Positions 1 to 9,115 of a DNA stretch of 64,000 bases are shown here, in pieces. The stretch's first letter is position 1, and the number at the start of each line of letters is the position of its first letter. This DNA comes from Rhodopirellula baltica (GTDB lineage Bacteria; Planctomycetota; Planctomycetia; Pirellulales; Pirellulaceae). The notes below the pieces were generated by a model. It saw only the letters and a list, made by a program, of their open reading frames with translations, was not told where the DNA came from and searched no databases. A program made the translations under genes and the position numbers. The DNA is taken from positions 30,239 through 94,238 of the forward strand of contig PPHI01000046.1 of NCBI GenBank assembly GCA_002901265.1, read 5' to 3'.

Positions 1-25
1 GCGTCCCCAGTGACGCCCCAGTAAC

Positions 26-1540
26 ATGCAATCCAAAGGGCCTTCGGGCGAAAACCATCGCGGTGACGACCGCATGCATAAACGTCATAGCAATTCGCGT
101 GGCTTCACCAACCGACGCGGCCGTCCCGTTCAGCGTCACCCCGATAAAGTCGTCGATCAGCGCATCCGTGAACTCGATGCCGAACGCGACCCACTCTCGC
201 TTCCTGAAGAAATTGTCAGCGAGGCGACGAAGGTCGGCAAACGCGTCGGCATTCCGTCCGGTGACGACGGGCCACAACTCAGCCTCGCAGAACTGCAAGC
301 GATGCCGGAATCGGAGCTGCATGAGTTGGCGACGAGCGAGGGGATCGAAAACCCTGACGATATCACCAAACAAGAATTGATTTTCGCCATTCTGAAAAAC
401 CGCATGAAGGCAGGCGGTTTGATGTACGGCGAAGGCACCTTGGAAATCTTGCCAGACGGTTTCGGATTTTTGCGAAGCAGCAAACACCACTATGTTTCCT
501 GCCCCGACGACATCTACGTCTCGCCAAGCCAGATCCGCCGTTTCGGACTGCAGACAGGGAGCCATGTTGCTGGCCAAATCAGACCACCGAAAGAGAACGA
601 GCGTTACTTCGCACTGCTGCGAATCGAAGCGATCAACCGTCGCGACCCGTCACAGCGCAACGCCGCCATTCCGTTCGAAGAATTGACACCGCTCCATCCC
701 GATCGACGCATCATGATGGAACATAGCGTCGAAGAACTGTCGACAAGAATCGTCGACATGTTAACGCCGATCGGTTTCGGACAGCGCGGATTGATCGTAA
801 GCCCGCCCCGCGCAGGAAAGACGATCTTGATGCAGAACATGGCCCGCGCCGTGCTGCACAATTATCCCGAAGCGTACGTCTTTATTCTATTGATTGACGA
901 ACGGCCCGAAGAAGTCACCGACATGGAACGCGAAGTTCGCGGGCCTCAGTGCGAAGTGATCAGCAGTACCTTCGATGAACCGGCGCAGCGACATATTCAA
1001 GTCGCGCAAATGGTGATCGAAAAAGCCAAACGCATGGTCGAGTCCGGGATCGACGTTGTCGTATTCCTCGACTCGATCACACGACTTGCCAGAGCTCACA
1101 ACAGCGATGGCGAATCGACCGGCAAGCTACTGACCGGCGGCCTGGATGCCGGAGCGATGCAGAAACCCAAAGCGATCTTTGGTTCCGCTCGCAAAACCGA
1201 AGAAGGTGGTTCACTGACCATCCTTGCAACCGCTCTTGTTGATACCGGGAGCAAGATGGATGATGTGATTTTTGAAGAGTTCAAAGGGACGGGCAACTTG
1301 GAAATCGTGCTGGATCGCGGATTGGTCGAACGGCGAATTTGGCCGGCAATCGACATCAGTCGCAGCGGTACCCGGCGTGAAGAGATGCTGTTGGACAAAG
1401 ACGAATACCAGCGTATTTCCGCCTTACGTCGCGCGATGGTTGAAGTTTCACCAAGCGAGGCGATGGGTGATCTGGTCAAGCGTTTGTCCAAGACCCAGAA
1501 CAATGCCGAATTTTTGATGAGCGTAAAGGATGTCGACTGA
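26..1540 (+). CDS. rho: Transcription termination factor Rho
   Basis: Hexameric RNA-dependent ATPase that ends transcription at Rho-dependent sites. A Rho-N-like helical segment lies near residues 85-130, followed by the cold-shock-type RNA-binding domain (DGFGFLRS). The P-loop SPPRAGKT is at about residues 259-266 and the Walker B strand VVVFLDS at about 343-349, with the expected [11 protein letters not shown] and GGSLT stretches after it. At 504 residues it is about 85 longer than the E. coli protein because of a basic, Arg-rich N-terminal extension, a common type of insertion in Rho from other phyla. An in-frame TGA at 11-13 shows the gene starts inside the window; ATG at 26 was chosen, and the next ATG at 74 is also possible. 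It overlaps ribH by 11 bases, suggesting one transcript. Confidence 0.96.
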   Translation: MQSKGPSGENHRGDDRMHKRHSNSRGFTNRRGRPVQRHPDKVVDQRIRELDAERDPLSLPEEIVSEATKVGKRVGIPSGDDGPQLSLAELQAMPESELHELATSEGIENPDDITKQELIFAILKNRMKAGGLMYGEGTLEILPDGFGFLRSSKHHYVSCPDDIYVSPSQIRRFGLQTGSHVAGQIRPPKENERYFALLRIEAINRRDPSQRNAAIPFEELTPLHPDRRIMMEHSVEELSTRIVDMLTPIGFGQRGLIVSPPRAGKTILMQNMARAVLHNYPEAYVFILLIDERPEEVTDMEREVRGPQCEVISSTFDEPAQRHIQVAQMVIEKAKRMVESGIDVVVFLDSITRLARAHNSDGESTGKLLTGGLDAGAMQKPKAIFGSARKTEEGGSLTILATALVDTGSKMDDVIFEEFKGTGNLEIVLDRGLVERRIWPAIDISRSGTRREEMLLDKDEYQRISALRRAMVEVSPSEAMGDLVKRLSKTQNNAEFLMSVKDVD

Positions 1541-2003
1541 GATCACCGGAACCGAGGGACAACTTCCCAGCGGAAAAATTGTTATCATCGCGAGCCGATA
1601 CAACGAATCGATCTGCGATTCTCTCGTCCAAGGCAGTCTGAAAACACTGCGTGAAGCCGGCTACGGTGACGACAGCTTATCGGTGATCCGTGTGCCCGGC
1701 GCATGGGAATTGCCAATGGTCTGCGCCAATGCACTCGATAGCGTCGAGGTCATCGCGACAGTCGTGTTGGGCTGTGTGATCAAAGGCGAAACCACGCACG
1801 ACGAGCACATCAATCGCTCAGTCAGCGACGCGATCATGGAACTCGGCCTAACCACTCGCAAACCGATCGGCTTCGGACTACTGACTTGCAATACGCTCGA
1901 CCAAGCGTTGCAACGCAGTGGCGGAACCGTGGGAAACAAAGGCGAAGAGGCAGCCGACGCGGCGCTCGAACTTTTGCGGTTGGGCGTCAAGCTGAGCGCA
2001 TAA
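1530..2003 (+). CDS. ribH: 6,7-dimethyl-8-ribityllumazine synthase
   Basis: Penultimate step of riboflavin synthesis: condenses 5-amino-6-ribitylamino-uracil with dihydroxybutanone phosphate to form lumazine. The 157-residue length is normal for the family. Family signatures visible are SRYNESI at the start of the fold, VPGAWELP in the substrate pocket, and [17 protein letters not shown] with the catalytic His (residues about 80-95). The C-terminal [14 protein letters not shown] helix is also typical. The start overlaps the end of rho by 11 bases, so translation is probably coupled. No other riboflavin gene is nearby. Confidence 0.95.
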   Translation: MSTEITGTEGQLPSGKIVIIASRYNESICDSLVQGSLKTLREAGYGDDSLSVIRVPGAWELPMVCANALDSVEVIATVVLGCVIKGETTHDEHINRSVSDAIMELGLTTRKPIGFGLLTCNTLDQALQRSGGTVGNKGEEAADAALELLRLGVKLSA

Positions 2004-2022
2004 GCGTCGGGCTGTTGACCGT

Positions 2023-2045
2023 TCACATCAGTTTTTCTGATGTGA
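2023..2045. terminator. Hairpin between convergent ribH and hydrolase genes
   Basis: Perfect 9-bp inverted repeat (TCACATCAG / CTGATGTGA) around a TTTTT loop, 20 bases after the ribH stop and overlapping the last codons of the convergent hydrolase gene. No run of T follows on either side, so it may be a bidirectional 3'-end hairpin rather than a classical intrinsic terminator. Confidence 0.4.
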
Positions 2046-2750
2046 TAGCAGCCAAGTGTAAAGCTCCGGATTGTTGTAGGTCTCGGTCCACGAGTCATGC
2101 TCCGCATCCGGATAGACCGTAAATCGAGGCTCGCCGCCTGCTTTCTTTAGTGCTTCGACCATCACTTCGGAGCGTTCTAGCGGAACCACGCTATCTTTTG
2201 CGCCGTGGAATACCCAAATCGGTACATCTTTGATTTGCCGAGTGAGGAAACTTTCGCCTCCTCCACAGATAGGTGCGATCGCTGCAAAACGATCGGGCGT
2301 GTACGCAGCCAACGCCCATGTTCCGAAGCCTCCCATGCTCAATCCGCTCAGATAGACGCGGCTTTCGTCGACATTGTGAGTGCGAATGACCTCGTCCAAC
2401 AACGCCGTCAACTGATAAGGCTCCCACCGTTGCCCCGATTCACATTGCGGCGATACCACGAGAAACGGCATTGATTTACCGCCCTCAATCAGCTTTGGCG
2501 GACCATGCTTTTTCACTTTGTTCAAATCGCTTCCGCGTTCGCCAGCTCCATGCAGGAACAGAAGCAAAGGCACCGGCTTTCCGTCGGCTGAATAGTCCTC
2601 TGGCAATGAAATCAGGTAACGCATCCGGACTTGAATGGTGACATCCAATTCCATCGCCTGTTGTGATGGCTCGTCCGCGTGACTTGGTGACGCGAACATC
2701 AGACCACTTAGCAGGGAAACGACCAGGCCAAACGTGATCGCTCGTTTCAT
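2028..2750 (-). CDS. Exported alpha/beta hydrolase (esterase/phospholipase-like)
   Basis: A 240-residue serine hydrolase with a signal peptide (residues 1-25, ending SPSHA). The alpha/beta-hydrolase elements are an oxyanion-side HGAGE at 67-71, the nucleophile elbow GLSMGG with Ser138, Asp186 in KDSVVP and His218 in AEHDS. This is the arrangement of the carboxylesterase/phospholipase and dienelactone hydrolase group that planctomycetes carry in many copies. The substrate cannot be read from sequence; an exported polymer esterase is likely. It faces ribH tail to tail and has no operon partner. No clear ribosome binding site precedes the ATG. Confidence 0.85.
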   Translation of the reverse strand: MKRAITFGLVVSLLSGLMFASPSHADEPSQQAMELDVTIQVRMRYLISLPEDYSADGKPVPLLLFLHGAGERGSDLNKVKKHGPPKLIEGGKSMPFLVVSPQCESGQRWEPYQLTALLDEVIRTHNVDESRVYLSGLSMGGFGTWALAAYTPDRFAAIAPICGGGESFLTRQIKDVPIWVFHGAKDSVVPLERSEVMVEALKKAGGEPRFTVYPDAEHDSWTETYNNPELYTWLLSHQKN

Positions 2751-3113
2751 TGTGGGGACCTTGGGATTAAGAGGGAGGTAGCTCGACTCGACGGTGAAGC
2801 GTCGCCAACGGTGAGCTCATTCTAGTGCAAACGCCGCCATCTCTGTACTTGCCAGACACTCGTCCGGAAACCCTCAGGAACGGCATCCTGCGGGCACCCA
2901 CAGATTTTTGTCCGACGATTAGCGAACCCATTCGCCGCGGTATAGCTGTTCTCGCCTCGGACGCGGCCTAAGTCTGGCGATCAATTGGTCGAACTCGTGA
3001 ATACTGCCGAGACACGTTGCCGAAAAACACTCAAGTCACCCACTCAAATCGGAGTTTTCGGTGGCGTTTAAGCGAATTCATTGACGCTTCGAATGGGCGC
3101 ATCGGTACAGACC
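2751..3113. other. Divergent intergenic region without a recognised gene
   Basis: About 360 bases between the leftward hydrolase and the rightward TPR-glycosyltransferase. Only short open frames in several phases are present, none with a plausible start or composition. It must hold both promoters, but no convincing -35/-10 pair could be picked out. Confidence 0.5.
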
Positions 3114-5405
3114 ATGGCACGCAACAAATCAAAATCACTTCCCAAACGACGTCGCCCGAAATCTGCACCGCCTGCACTCGACTCGCACAGCGAGCAGCTA
3201 TCGAACGCCATCATGCTGCATCGCGCCGGCCAACTTGATTCCGCCAAGCAGATCTATATTCAGATCATCAGCGAATCGCCCACACATTCTCAGGCATGGC
3301 ACCTGCTGGGGATGGCCCTCTATAGCGCCGGCGCCCACGCCGACGCACTTCAGTGTCTTCAACAATCCAGAACGTTTGGCGGGGATGATCCCGAAATGCT
3401 CGGCCACATGGCTTTGGTCCTGCATGCGAACGGCAATACTGCCGACGCAATCAGCCTGCTGAAACACCTCCTTTCAATCACGCCAAACAATGCCGAGTTC
3501 CAAAGCAACCTCGGAGTCTTGTATTTGGAATCGAACCAGCCTGAACTGGCTCGCGAACATTTGACGACTGCCCTTGCGATCCAACCCGACTTCCCACAAG
3601 CGTCCATGAACCTAGCGAATTGCCTGGTTCGCCAAAACCAAGTCCACGATGCCGAAGTGATCTATCGGGACTTATTGAAACGGGACCCAGACAATCTTGA
3701 CGTGCTCGGAAACCTCGGGGAATGCCTTCGCAGACAAAGTCGCTTTCAAGAGTCAATTGATGTGCTGAATCAAGTGATTCCGGCACGTCCTGAAGACTTG
3801 GCCTCCCGCTTGACGCATGCACGCGCGACCCTGCAAATCGGTGAAGTTGAAGATGCGGCAGAACTGTTCAAACAGATGACTGTTGCGTTCCCGTACTCGG
3901 CGAAAGCGTTTCACTTTCTTGGCACAACCCTGCAAGAACTCGGTGATTTGCAAGCCGCCGAAAAGGCACTTACACATGGATTGCAATTGTCACCAAACGA
4001 TGCCGACGCGTTATGTTCGATCGGCTACCTGCACTTGGATTCGGAACGGCGTCAGGAAGCATACGATTGCTTTAAAAAGGCATTGCACATTGATCCAGCG
4101 ATGAGTGACGCGCACGGAAGTCTGTGTTACCTAATGACTGGAGATCCGTCGCTCTCCCCTGAGTCGATCTTCGAAGAGCATGTCCGCTGGGGCGAACTGC
4201 ATGGCTGCAAAACGCCCATTTGTGTTCACACCAACGATCGCACCCCCAATCGCCCTCTACGGATTGGGTACGCGTCAGGCGACTTTCGCATGCACGCCGT
4301 CGCGCGATTCTTTGAACCGCTATTGCGTCTTCGTGATAAACAGCAGTTCGAGACATTCTGCTATTACGAGTCTGGCGTTAACGACCAGATGACGCAACGA
4401 TTGAAATCTCTCGCCGATCACTGGCGTGTGACCTACGGCTATTCGGATCAACAAGTCGCACAGCAAGTCCTCGACGATCGAATTGACATTTTGGTTGACC
4501 TTTCCGGACACACGCTCGGCAACCGCTTGACGGCATGGTCGATCAAACCCGCACCGATTCAGATTTCCTGGCTTGGGTACCCAAACACAACCGGGCTTGA
4601 TGCGATCGACTACACCTTTACATGTGAAGTCCAAAACCCACACGATGAACCGACGTACCATACCGAGCAACTGATTCGGATTCCGGGTGGTTCATTTTCA
4701 TTTCAACCGCCACCGGATGCACCGGAGATTTCAAAGCTCCCTTCGATCGAGCGTGGCCGAATCACACTGGGATCTTTGCATCGTCCGTTCAAGATTTCTT
4801 CGAAGACATTGGACTACTGGACCGCTGCACTACGAGCCTGCCCCGATGCGGCACTTCTGCTCTTCAACACGCAATTCAACGAGCTTTCGATGCATGAAGT
4901 AAGGTCGTCGCTGATCGAACGCGGCGTTGCTGACGCTCGAATTGAAATCCGGAATCAAATCACCGGAGATTCCTACCTAGAAATTTACCGTGAAATCGAC
5001 ATCGCCCTCGACGCCACGCCTTGGGCGGGGGGCACGACGACGATGGAAGCCTTATGGATGGGAATTCCATTGGTTGCGGTCTATGGCAACAGTCGACCGT
5101 CGCGCGGAACGGCAGGAATTGTGCACCACCTCGGTTATCCCGATTGGATTGCGGCCGACGAAGAAGACTATGGCGTCAAAGTCGCAAGCTTGGCGAGCGA
5201 CATCGACCGATTGGTCTCGCTCCGGCAGAACCTGCGCGACCAAGTGATTCGCACGATCGCCAATGAACAACGTTTTGTTACGGAAGTCGAGAATGCTTAT
5301 CGCACAATCTGGGGACACTGGTGCCAGAAAGCAGGTGTCGCGCCGATTCCGGCAACCGAGCTGATGACCACAGGTATGCCCGGAATGATTCCGACGAACG
5401 GCTAG
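3114..5405 (+). CDS. TPR-containing SPINDLY/O-GlcNAc transferase-like glycosyltransferase (GT41)
   Basis: A large protein of about 763 residues. The N-terminal half (about 25-330) is a run of tetratricopeptide repeats; the C-terminal half is a GT41 catalytic module related to O-GlcNAc transferase and bacterial SPINDLY proteins. Landmarks are RIGYASGDFRMHAV (counterpart of the OGT segment with the active-site His), DLSGHTLGNR, SWLGYPNTTGLDAIDY, the LHRPFKISSKTL segment with the UDP-binding Lys, and DATPWAGGTTTMEALWMG (sugar-nucleotide loop). It probably glycosylates protein Ser/Thr in the cytoplasm; partners are unknown. The frame is open back to a TTG at 3081 and an ATG at 3093; ATG 3114 (MARNKSKS) was chosen because the basic start looks natural. 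Confidence 0.88.
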   Translation: MARNKSKSLPKRRRPKSAPPALDSHSEQLSNAIMLHRAGQLDSAKQIYIQIISESPTHSQAWHLLGMALYSAGAHADALQCLQQSRTFGGDDPEMLGHMALVLHANGNTADAISLLKHLLSITPNNAEFQSNLGVLYLESNQPELAREHLTTALAIQPDFPQASMNLANCLVRQNQVHDAEVIYRDLLKRDPDNLDVLGNLGECLRRQSRFQESIDVLNQVIPARPEDLASRLTHARATLQIGEVEDAAELFKQMTVAFPYSAKAFHFLGTTLQELGDLQAAEKALTHGLQLSPNDADALCSIGYLHLDSERRQEAYDCFKKALHIDPAMSDAHGSLCYLMTGDPSLSPESIFEEHVRWGELHGCKTPICVHTNDRTPNRPLRIGYASGDFRMHAVARFFEPLLRLRDKQQFETFCYYESGVNDQMTQRLKSLADHWRVTYGYSDQQVAQQVLDDRIDILVDLSGHTLGNRLTAWSIKPAPIQISWLGYPNTTGLDAIDYTFTCEVQNPHDEPTYHTEQLIRIPGGSFSFQPPPDAPEISKLPSIERGRITLGSLHRPFKISSKTLDYWTAALRACPDAALLLFNTQFNELSMHEVRSSLIERGVADARIEIRNQITGDSYLEIYREIDIALDATPWAGGTTTMEALWMGIPLVAVYGNSRPSRGTAGIVHHLGYPDWIAADEEDYGVKVASLASDIDRLVSLRQNLRDQVIRTIANEQRFVTEVENAYRTIWGHWCQKAGVAPIPATELMTTGMPGMIPTNG

Positions 5406-5421
5406 CGATTCACAGAACGGG

Positions 5422-6084
5422 TTATGCTTCTGCCGATCCCAGTTCTGGAAAAACGCTCTCGTCGAGTTCAGCCCGTTTAATGATCGACCGCATGCGAATT
5501 TGGAAATCGCTTTTGTAGTTCGCCACTTGTTGCTCGGTCAGACCGAGGGACTCGGCAACTTGCTTGTTGCCCCAGCCAAGCACAACGATTAACTCCATCG
5601 CTTGCAGTTTGACGAAATTGCCGGAGTCTTTCCAACGCCCGATCTGTTCCTCGATTGCTTGGGCGATTGCGTTAGCTTCAAGATTCTTGCGTTCGACACT
5701 TCGAGCAATACTGCTTGCCATCCGAGCTCCGCCGGGCAGATCGATTTCGCTGCTGCTGCTCTTGTGACCTTGCAGCTGAATCGTTGGGCGACGACCTTCG
5801 CGGCGCAAGTGATCGGTCAGCTTGTATGCGCAGATCGAAAACAGGTAGCTTTCAAGTGGTCGATTTCCGTCGTAGTTTGGCAGGCTGACCAGGAAGCCGA
5901 CGAACGCTTCTTGAACGATATCTTCGGCGGCAGCGGCGTCGCGGATCCGGCTACGCGTGTACGCAAGCAGTCTGCCTTCGTAGCGTTCGATCAGCGACTG
6001 CCACGCTTGTGCGTCTCCATCGCGAATCTGTTGGACCAACAGTTCGTCGGCCGATGGTTGTCCGAAATCGTTTGCAAGGTTCAT
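5422..6084 (-). CDS. ECF-type RNA polymerase sigma factor
   Basis: A 220-residue sigma-70 family protein with a region 2 (about 25-95: AYTRSRIRDAAAAEDIVQEAF, then SYLFSICAYKLTDHLRRE) and a region 4 helix-turn-helix near 150-205 (GWGNKQVAESLGLTEQQVANYKS, shown here in part). The linker of about 55 residues between them is Ser-rich. It directs RNA polymerase to an unknown extracytoplasmic-function regulon. The gene starts 33 bases after the patatin/cNMP gene on the same strand, so the two are probably co-transcribed. No anti-sigma factor is encoded beside it; the cNMP-sensing partner may play a signalling role, which is inference. Confidence 0.88.
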   Translation of the reverse strand: MNLANDFGQPSADELLVQQIRDGDAQAWQSLIERYEGRLLAYTRSRIRDAAAAEDIVQEAFVGFLVSLPNYDGNRPLESYLFSICAYKLTDHLRREGRRPTIQLQGHKSSSSEIDLPGGARMASSIARSVERKNLEANAIAQAIEEQIGRWKDSGNFVKLQAMELIVVLGWGNKQVAESLGLTEQQVANYKSDFQIRMRSIIKRAELDESVFPELGSAEA

Positions 6085-6117
6085 GTATCGTTCGCCGTGG
6101 TGGTCGTCATTGTGCGG

Positions 6118-7875
6118 TCAGTTGATCAAGTTCTTGACAGTTTCGACCGCCTTTTCGCCCGCCTCTCTCCCGGCATCAATGAGTGCGTCGACCGCGTGGA
6201 AGTCTTCGATCCGAAAATCGCTGGTTTGGGGGATAATTATCAGGTCACTTTCTTCGCGATGCAGGGCGCTACAATGACGCCGACTGATATCCATTGCCCT
6301 CAAAAGTGTAGAAAAGTAACTTGGCTTCTTCAAATTGCCACGTCGATCTTTCCCATAGTGGGTGGTGATGGTGGACCCAACATCGATCGAAATCACTTGG
6401 TCACAGCCCTCGCTCCGCAGCACTGACGCGGGGACGTTCATCAAAACACCTCCGTCGACCAGCATTTGACCGTCTTGAATGATCGGCCGGCCGAAGACCG
6501 GGTGATTGATACTTTGCAAAACCGCTTGGACCAAATCGCCAGAGCGTCGAATCTGTTGCTCGCCGCTGATCAAATCCAACGTTGTGATCGCGAGTGGCAA
6601 ATCAGCCTGCTCAAACGTCAATTGACTCATGTAACGTCGAAGCTTCGCTTCAAATCGTCCGCCACGGAAACTGTGCAATAAAAAGATGCGGCGCAGTGCC
6701 GAACGGGAGGCCATGATCGCTGGCGGCACCATTTCTTTGCGGAAAAAATTGCCTACTTCTTCGGCGGGGAACCCGATTCCAATCGCGGCAGTGACGATCG
6801 CACCGGCGCTGGTTCCGGCAATCGAATCGAACACGATTCCTTCGCGGCGGAGGACTTCTAAGACACCAATGTGGGCGATGCCGCGTGCACCGCCTCCGCC
6901 GAGCGCAAGTCCGATCCGGCGACCCGCAAGCGCCCGATACAACCTTGTCACACTTGCCGGATCAAACCTCGCGGCAATGCCTTTTCCGTGGAACCGACAT
7001 CGAATCGCAGTATCACTCTGATTCATTATCGGGCGTACCGGTTGATCGCCATCGAACATCAACGCCTGAACTGGACGACGATGAACCGGAATCGACTCGA
7101 GATACGTTTGATTGGATTCGGAAATTCCTTGGCTTGCTGAAACCGCAAAGACGACGCGGTTGCACTCCTGGACCGCGGCATGGGTCGCGTCTGGCCCGTG
7201 CGCGACCGTCACACACAGGGATTGGTCAATCCGCTCGGCGATCGTGATTCCGAGATCACGCGGCTGTACGATGATCGCGTCCCGGTCAAAATCTGCCGGA
7301 CATTGGTTTTCGGTATCTGATACCACTATGGGTTGGATGATGCGGTCCGACGCGCGTAGCGTTGCCACCAATGCTTCCGCAAGTCGCCAGCCTTCGGGGT
7401 TTTGAACGATCACCGCGACCGAATGCAACCCACGCTTCGCTTTGCGGTCACTTTGCCGGGCCGCGTTCATTTGCGACAGTCGACGAGTCAACGACCGCGT
7501 GACGTTTTCAAGGAGCTCGGGATAGGTTTTCACCAAGCGACGGTAGTCATCGCCAGAGAGCACCATTGTTTCAACATAAGTGATCGCGCTGACTGTCGCA
7601 CTCCGCGGACAGCCCGAGATCACGGATGCTTCGCCAAAGTGCTCACCTGGTCCCATCATACTGAGCGTTCGCTCGGCAACCGCTGGTCCCTCTCCCGACC
7701 AAACCCGCACACGTCCGGCAGTGATCAGGAACAGCTCGTCACCGGATTCACCAGCCTGGACGATCGTCGATCCCGCTTCGAACGATTTCGGCTGAAACGC
7801 CGACAACACGTTTTCCAAGCCATCATTGCTCAAGCCCATCAGCAACGAGCGCGCAATCGATTCGTCTCGATCCAT
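6118..7875 (-). CDS. Cyclic-nucleotide-binding patatin-like phospholipase (NTE family)
   Basis: A 585-residue protein that joins a cNMP-binding/CRP-like sensor domain (about 15-130, with PGEHFGEASVI and the PRSATV phosphate-binding cassette) to a patatin lipase domain (about 318-500). The serine/aspartate dyad is intact: oxyanion loop GGGGARG 326-332, nucleophile GTSAG with Ser356, and DGG with Asp474. A middle segment of about 150 residues resembles the conserved linker of bacterial NTE-type lipases. It likely hydrolyses lysophospholipids under nucleotide or ligand control at the membrane. It is first in a two-gene unit with the ECF sigma factor. Confidence 0.9.
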   Translation of the reverse strand: MDRDESIARSLLMGLSNDGLENVLSAFQPKSFEAGSTIVQAGESGDELFLITAGRVRVWSGEGPAVAERTLSMMGPGEHFGEASVISGCPRSATVSAITYVETMVLSGDDYRRLVKTYPELLENVTRSLTRRLSQMNAARQSDRKAKRGLHSVAVIVQNPEGWRLAEALVATLRASDRIIQPIVVSDTENQCPADFDRDAIIVQPRDLGITIAERIDQSLCVTVAHGPDATHAAVQECNRVVFAVSASQGISESNQTYLESIPVHRRPVQALMFDGDQPVRPIMNQSDTAIRCRFHGKGIAARFDPASVTRLYRALAGRRIGLALGGGGARGIAHIGVLEVLRREGIVFDSIAGTSAGAIVTAAIGIGFPAEEVGNFFRKEMVPPAIMASRSALRRIFLLHSFRGGRFEAKLRRYMSQLTFEQADLPLAITTLDLISGEQQIRRSGDLVQAVLQSINHPVFGRPIIQDGQMLVDGGVLMNVPASVLRSEGCDQVISIDVGSTITTHYGKDRRGNLKKPSYFSTLLRAMDISRRHCSALHREESDLIIIPQTSDFRIEDFHAVDALIDAGREAGEKAVETVKNLIN

Positions 7876-8061
7876 CGGAAAAGCTCTGGCAATTTCGTCT
7901 AAGTAGCCGGGTAAAGAGGCATATCAGGGTAGCGAAAATTGACAACCTTTTGCAGCACCATTTTCTGACTCCCCAAAGCCGCGACCTCGGCGGCTTCTCA
8001 GACCACGCTGCGTCTGGGAAGATGCCATAGAGAATCAATTAACAGACTCGAGGTAATTTGA

Positions 8062-9042
8062 ATGAGCGACGTGTTTCCGATTAGTGGCGGCGACAAAATT
8101 CCTGCGGTGGGATTGGGAATTTGGAAAATCGATCCGTCTGACACCGCCCAAGTCGTTCGTGACGCGATCGAAATCGGTTATCGCCATATCGACGCCGCCT
8201 GTGACTACGGCAACGAAGTCGAAGCAGGAAAAGGGATTCAAGCGGCTATCGAAGAAGGGTTGGTCAAACGCGAGGATCTATGGGTAACGAGCAAGCTTTG
8301 GAATACCTATCACCGGCCTGAACACGTCCGTCCGGCGCTGGAAAAATCGCTTGCCGATCTCGGCTTGGATTATCTCGACCTGTACCACATTCACTTTCCA
8401 ATTTCGCTCGCCTACGTCGCTCCTGAAAAACGATACCCACCGGGGTGGTTCTTCGAACCGGATGCCGAAAATCCGGCGATGAAAGAAGACTTGGTACCGA
8501 TCATTGATACTTGGAATGCGATGATCGAACAAAAGACCTCCGGGCTGGTCCGAAATATCGGTGTCTGCAATTTCGGTGTCTCGTTGATCCGCGACTTGAT
8601 CGCATCCTCCTCGCAAAAGCCATCGGTGTTACAAATCGAGCTGCATCCGTATCTCACGCAGCAAAAATTGCTTCGCTACTGCGCCGAACAAGACATCCAT
8701 GTCACCGGGTTCTCACCCCTTGGTGCACAATCGTACTATTCGATCGGTATGGCTGAACAAGGTGAAGGCGTCATCGATCGCGAAGAGACAAAGTCGGTTG
8801 CCGCCGAGGTCGGTCGCACGCCGGCTCAAGTCGTGATGCGATGGGCCATTCAACGTGGGACGTCCATTGTCCCCAAGACATCAAAGAAAGATCGTCTTCG
8901 CGAGAACCTTGCTCTGTTCGATTTCGAGTTGAACGAGAAACAGATGGAGAACTTGACGTCGATGAACCAAGATCGGCGCTTCAATGATCCCGGCGACTTC
9001 GGCGAAAAAGCCTTCAACACGTTCTATCCGATCTACGAATAG
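8062..9042 (+). CDS. Aldo/keto reductase
   Basis: NADPH-dependent carbonyl reductase of 326 residues with a complete catalytic tetrad: Asp44 in HIDAACDYGNE, Tyr49, Lys78 in VTSKLWN and His111 in YHIHFP. The C-terminal cofactor segment (SIVPKTSKKDRLREN) is also standard. It resembles the xylose/aldose reductase branch (large loop with PPGWFF near residue 130). It is divergent from the patatin gene and has no operon partner, so the natural substrate is open. Start ATG follows a GAGGTAATTTGA stretch that can serve as ribosome binding site. Confidence 0.93.
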   Translation: MSDVFPISGGDKIPAVGLGIWKIDPSDTAQVVRDAIEIGYRHIDAACDYGNEVEAGKGIQAAIEEGLVKREDLWVTSKLWNTYHRPEHVRPALEKSLADLGLDYLDLYHIHFPISLAYVAPEKRYPPGWFFEPDAENPAMKEDLVPIIDTWNAMIEQKTSGLVRNIGVCNFGVSLIRDLIASSSQKPSVLQIELHPYLTQQKLLRYCAEQDIHVTGFSPLGAQSYYSIGMAEQGEGVIDREETKSVAAEVGRTPAQVVMRWAIQRGTSIVPKTSKKDRLRENLALFDFELNEKQMENLTSMNQDRRFNDPGDFGEKAFNTFYPIYE

Positions 9043-9115
9043 TTCACGCTACCACCAAAGTTGATCGCGATGTCGGCAAAAGCTCCGCGTCGCGATATTC
9101 AATCGCCGATCGACC

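Noticed and set aside
5602..6426. 274-codon frame antisense to the ECF sigma and patatin genes
   Set aside because: Overlaps two well-supported genes on the other strand and has no domain or plausible start.
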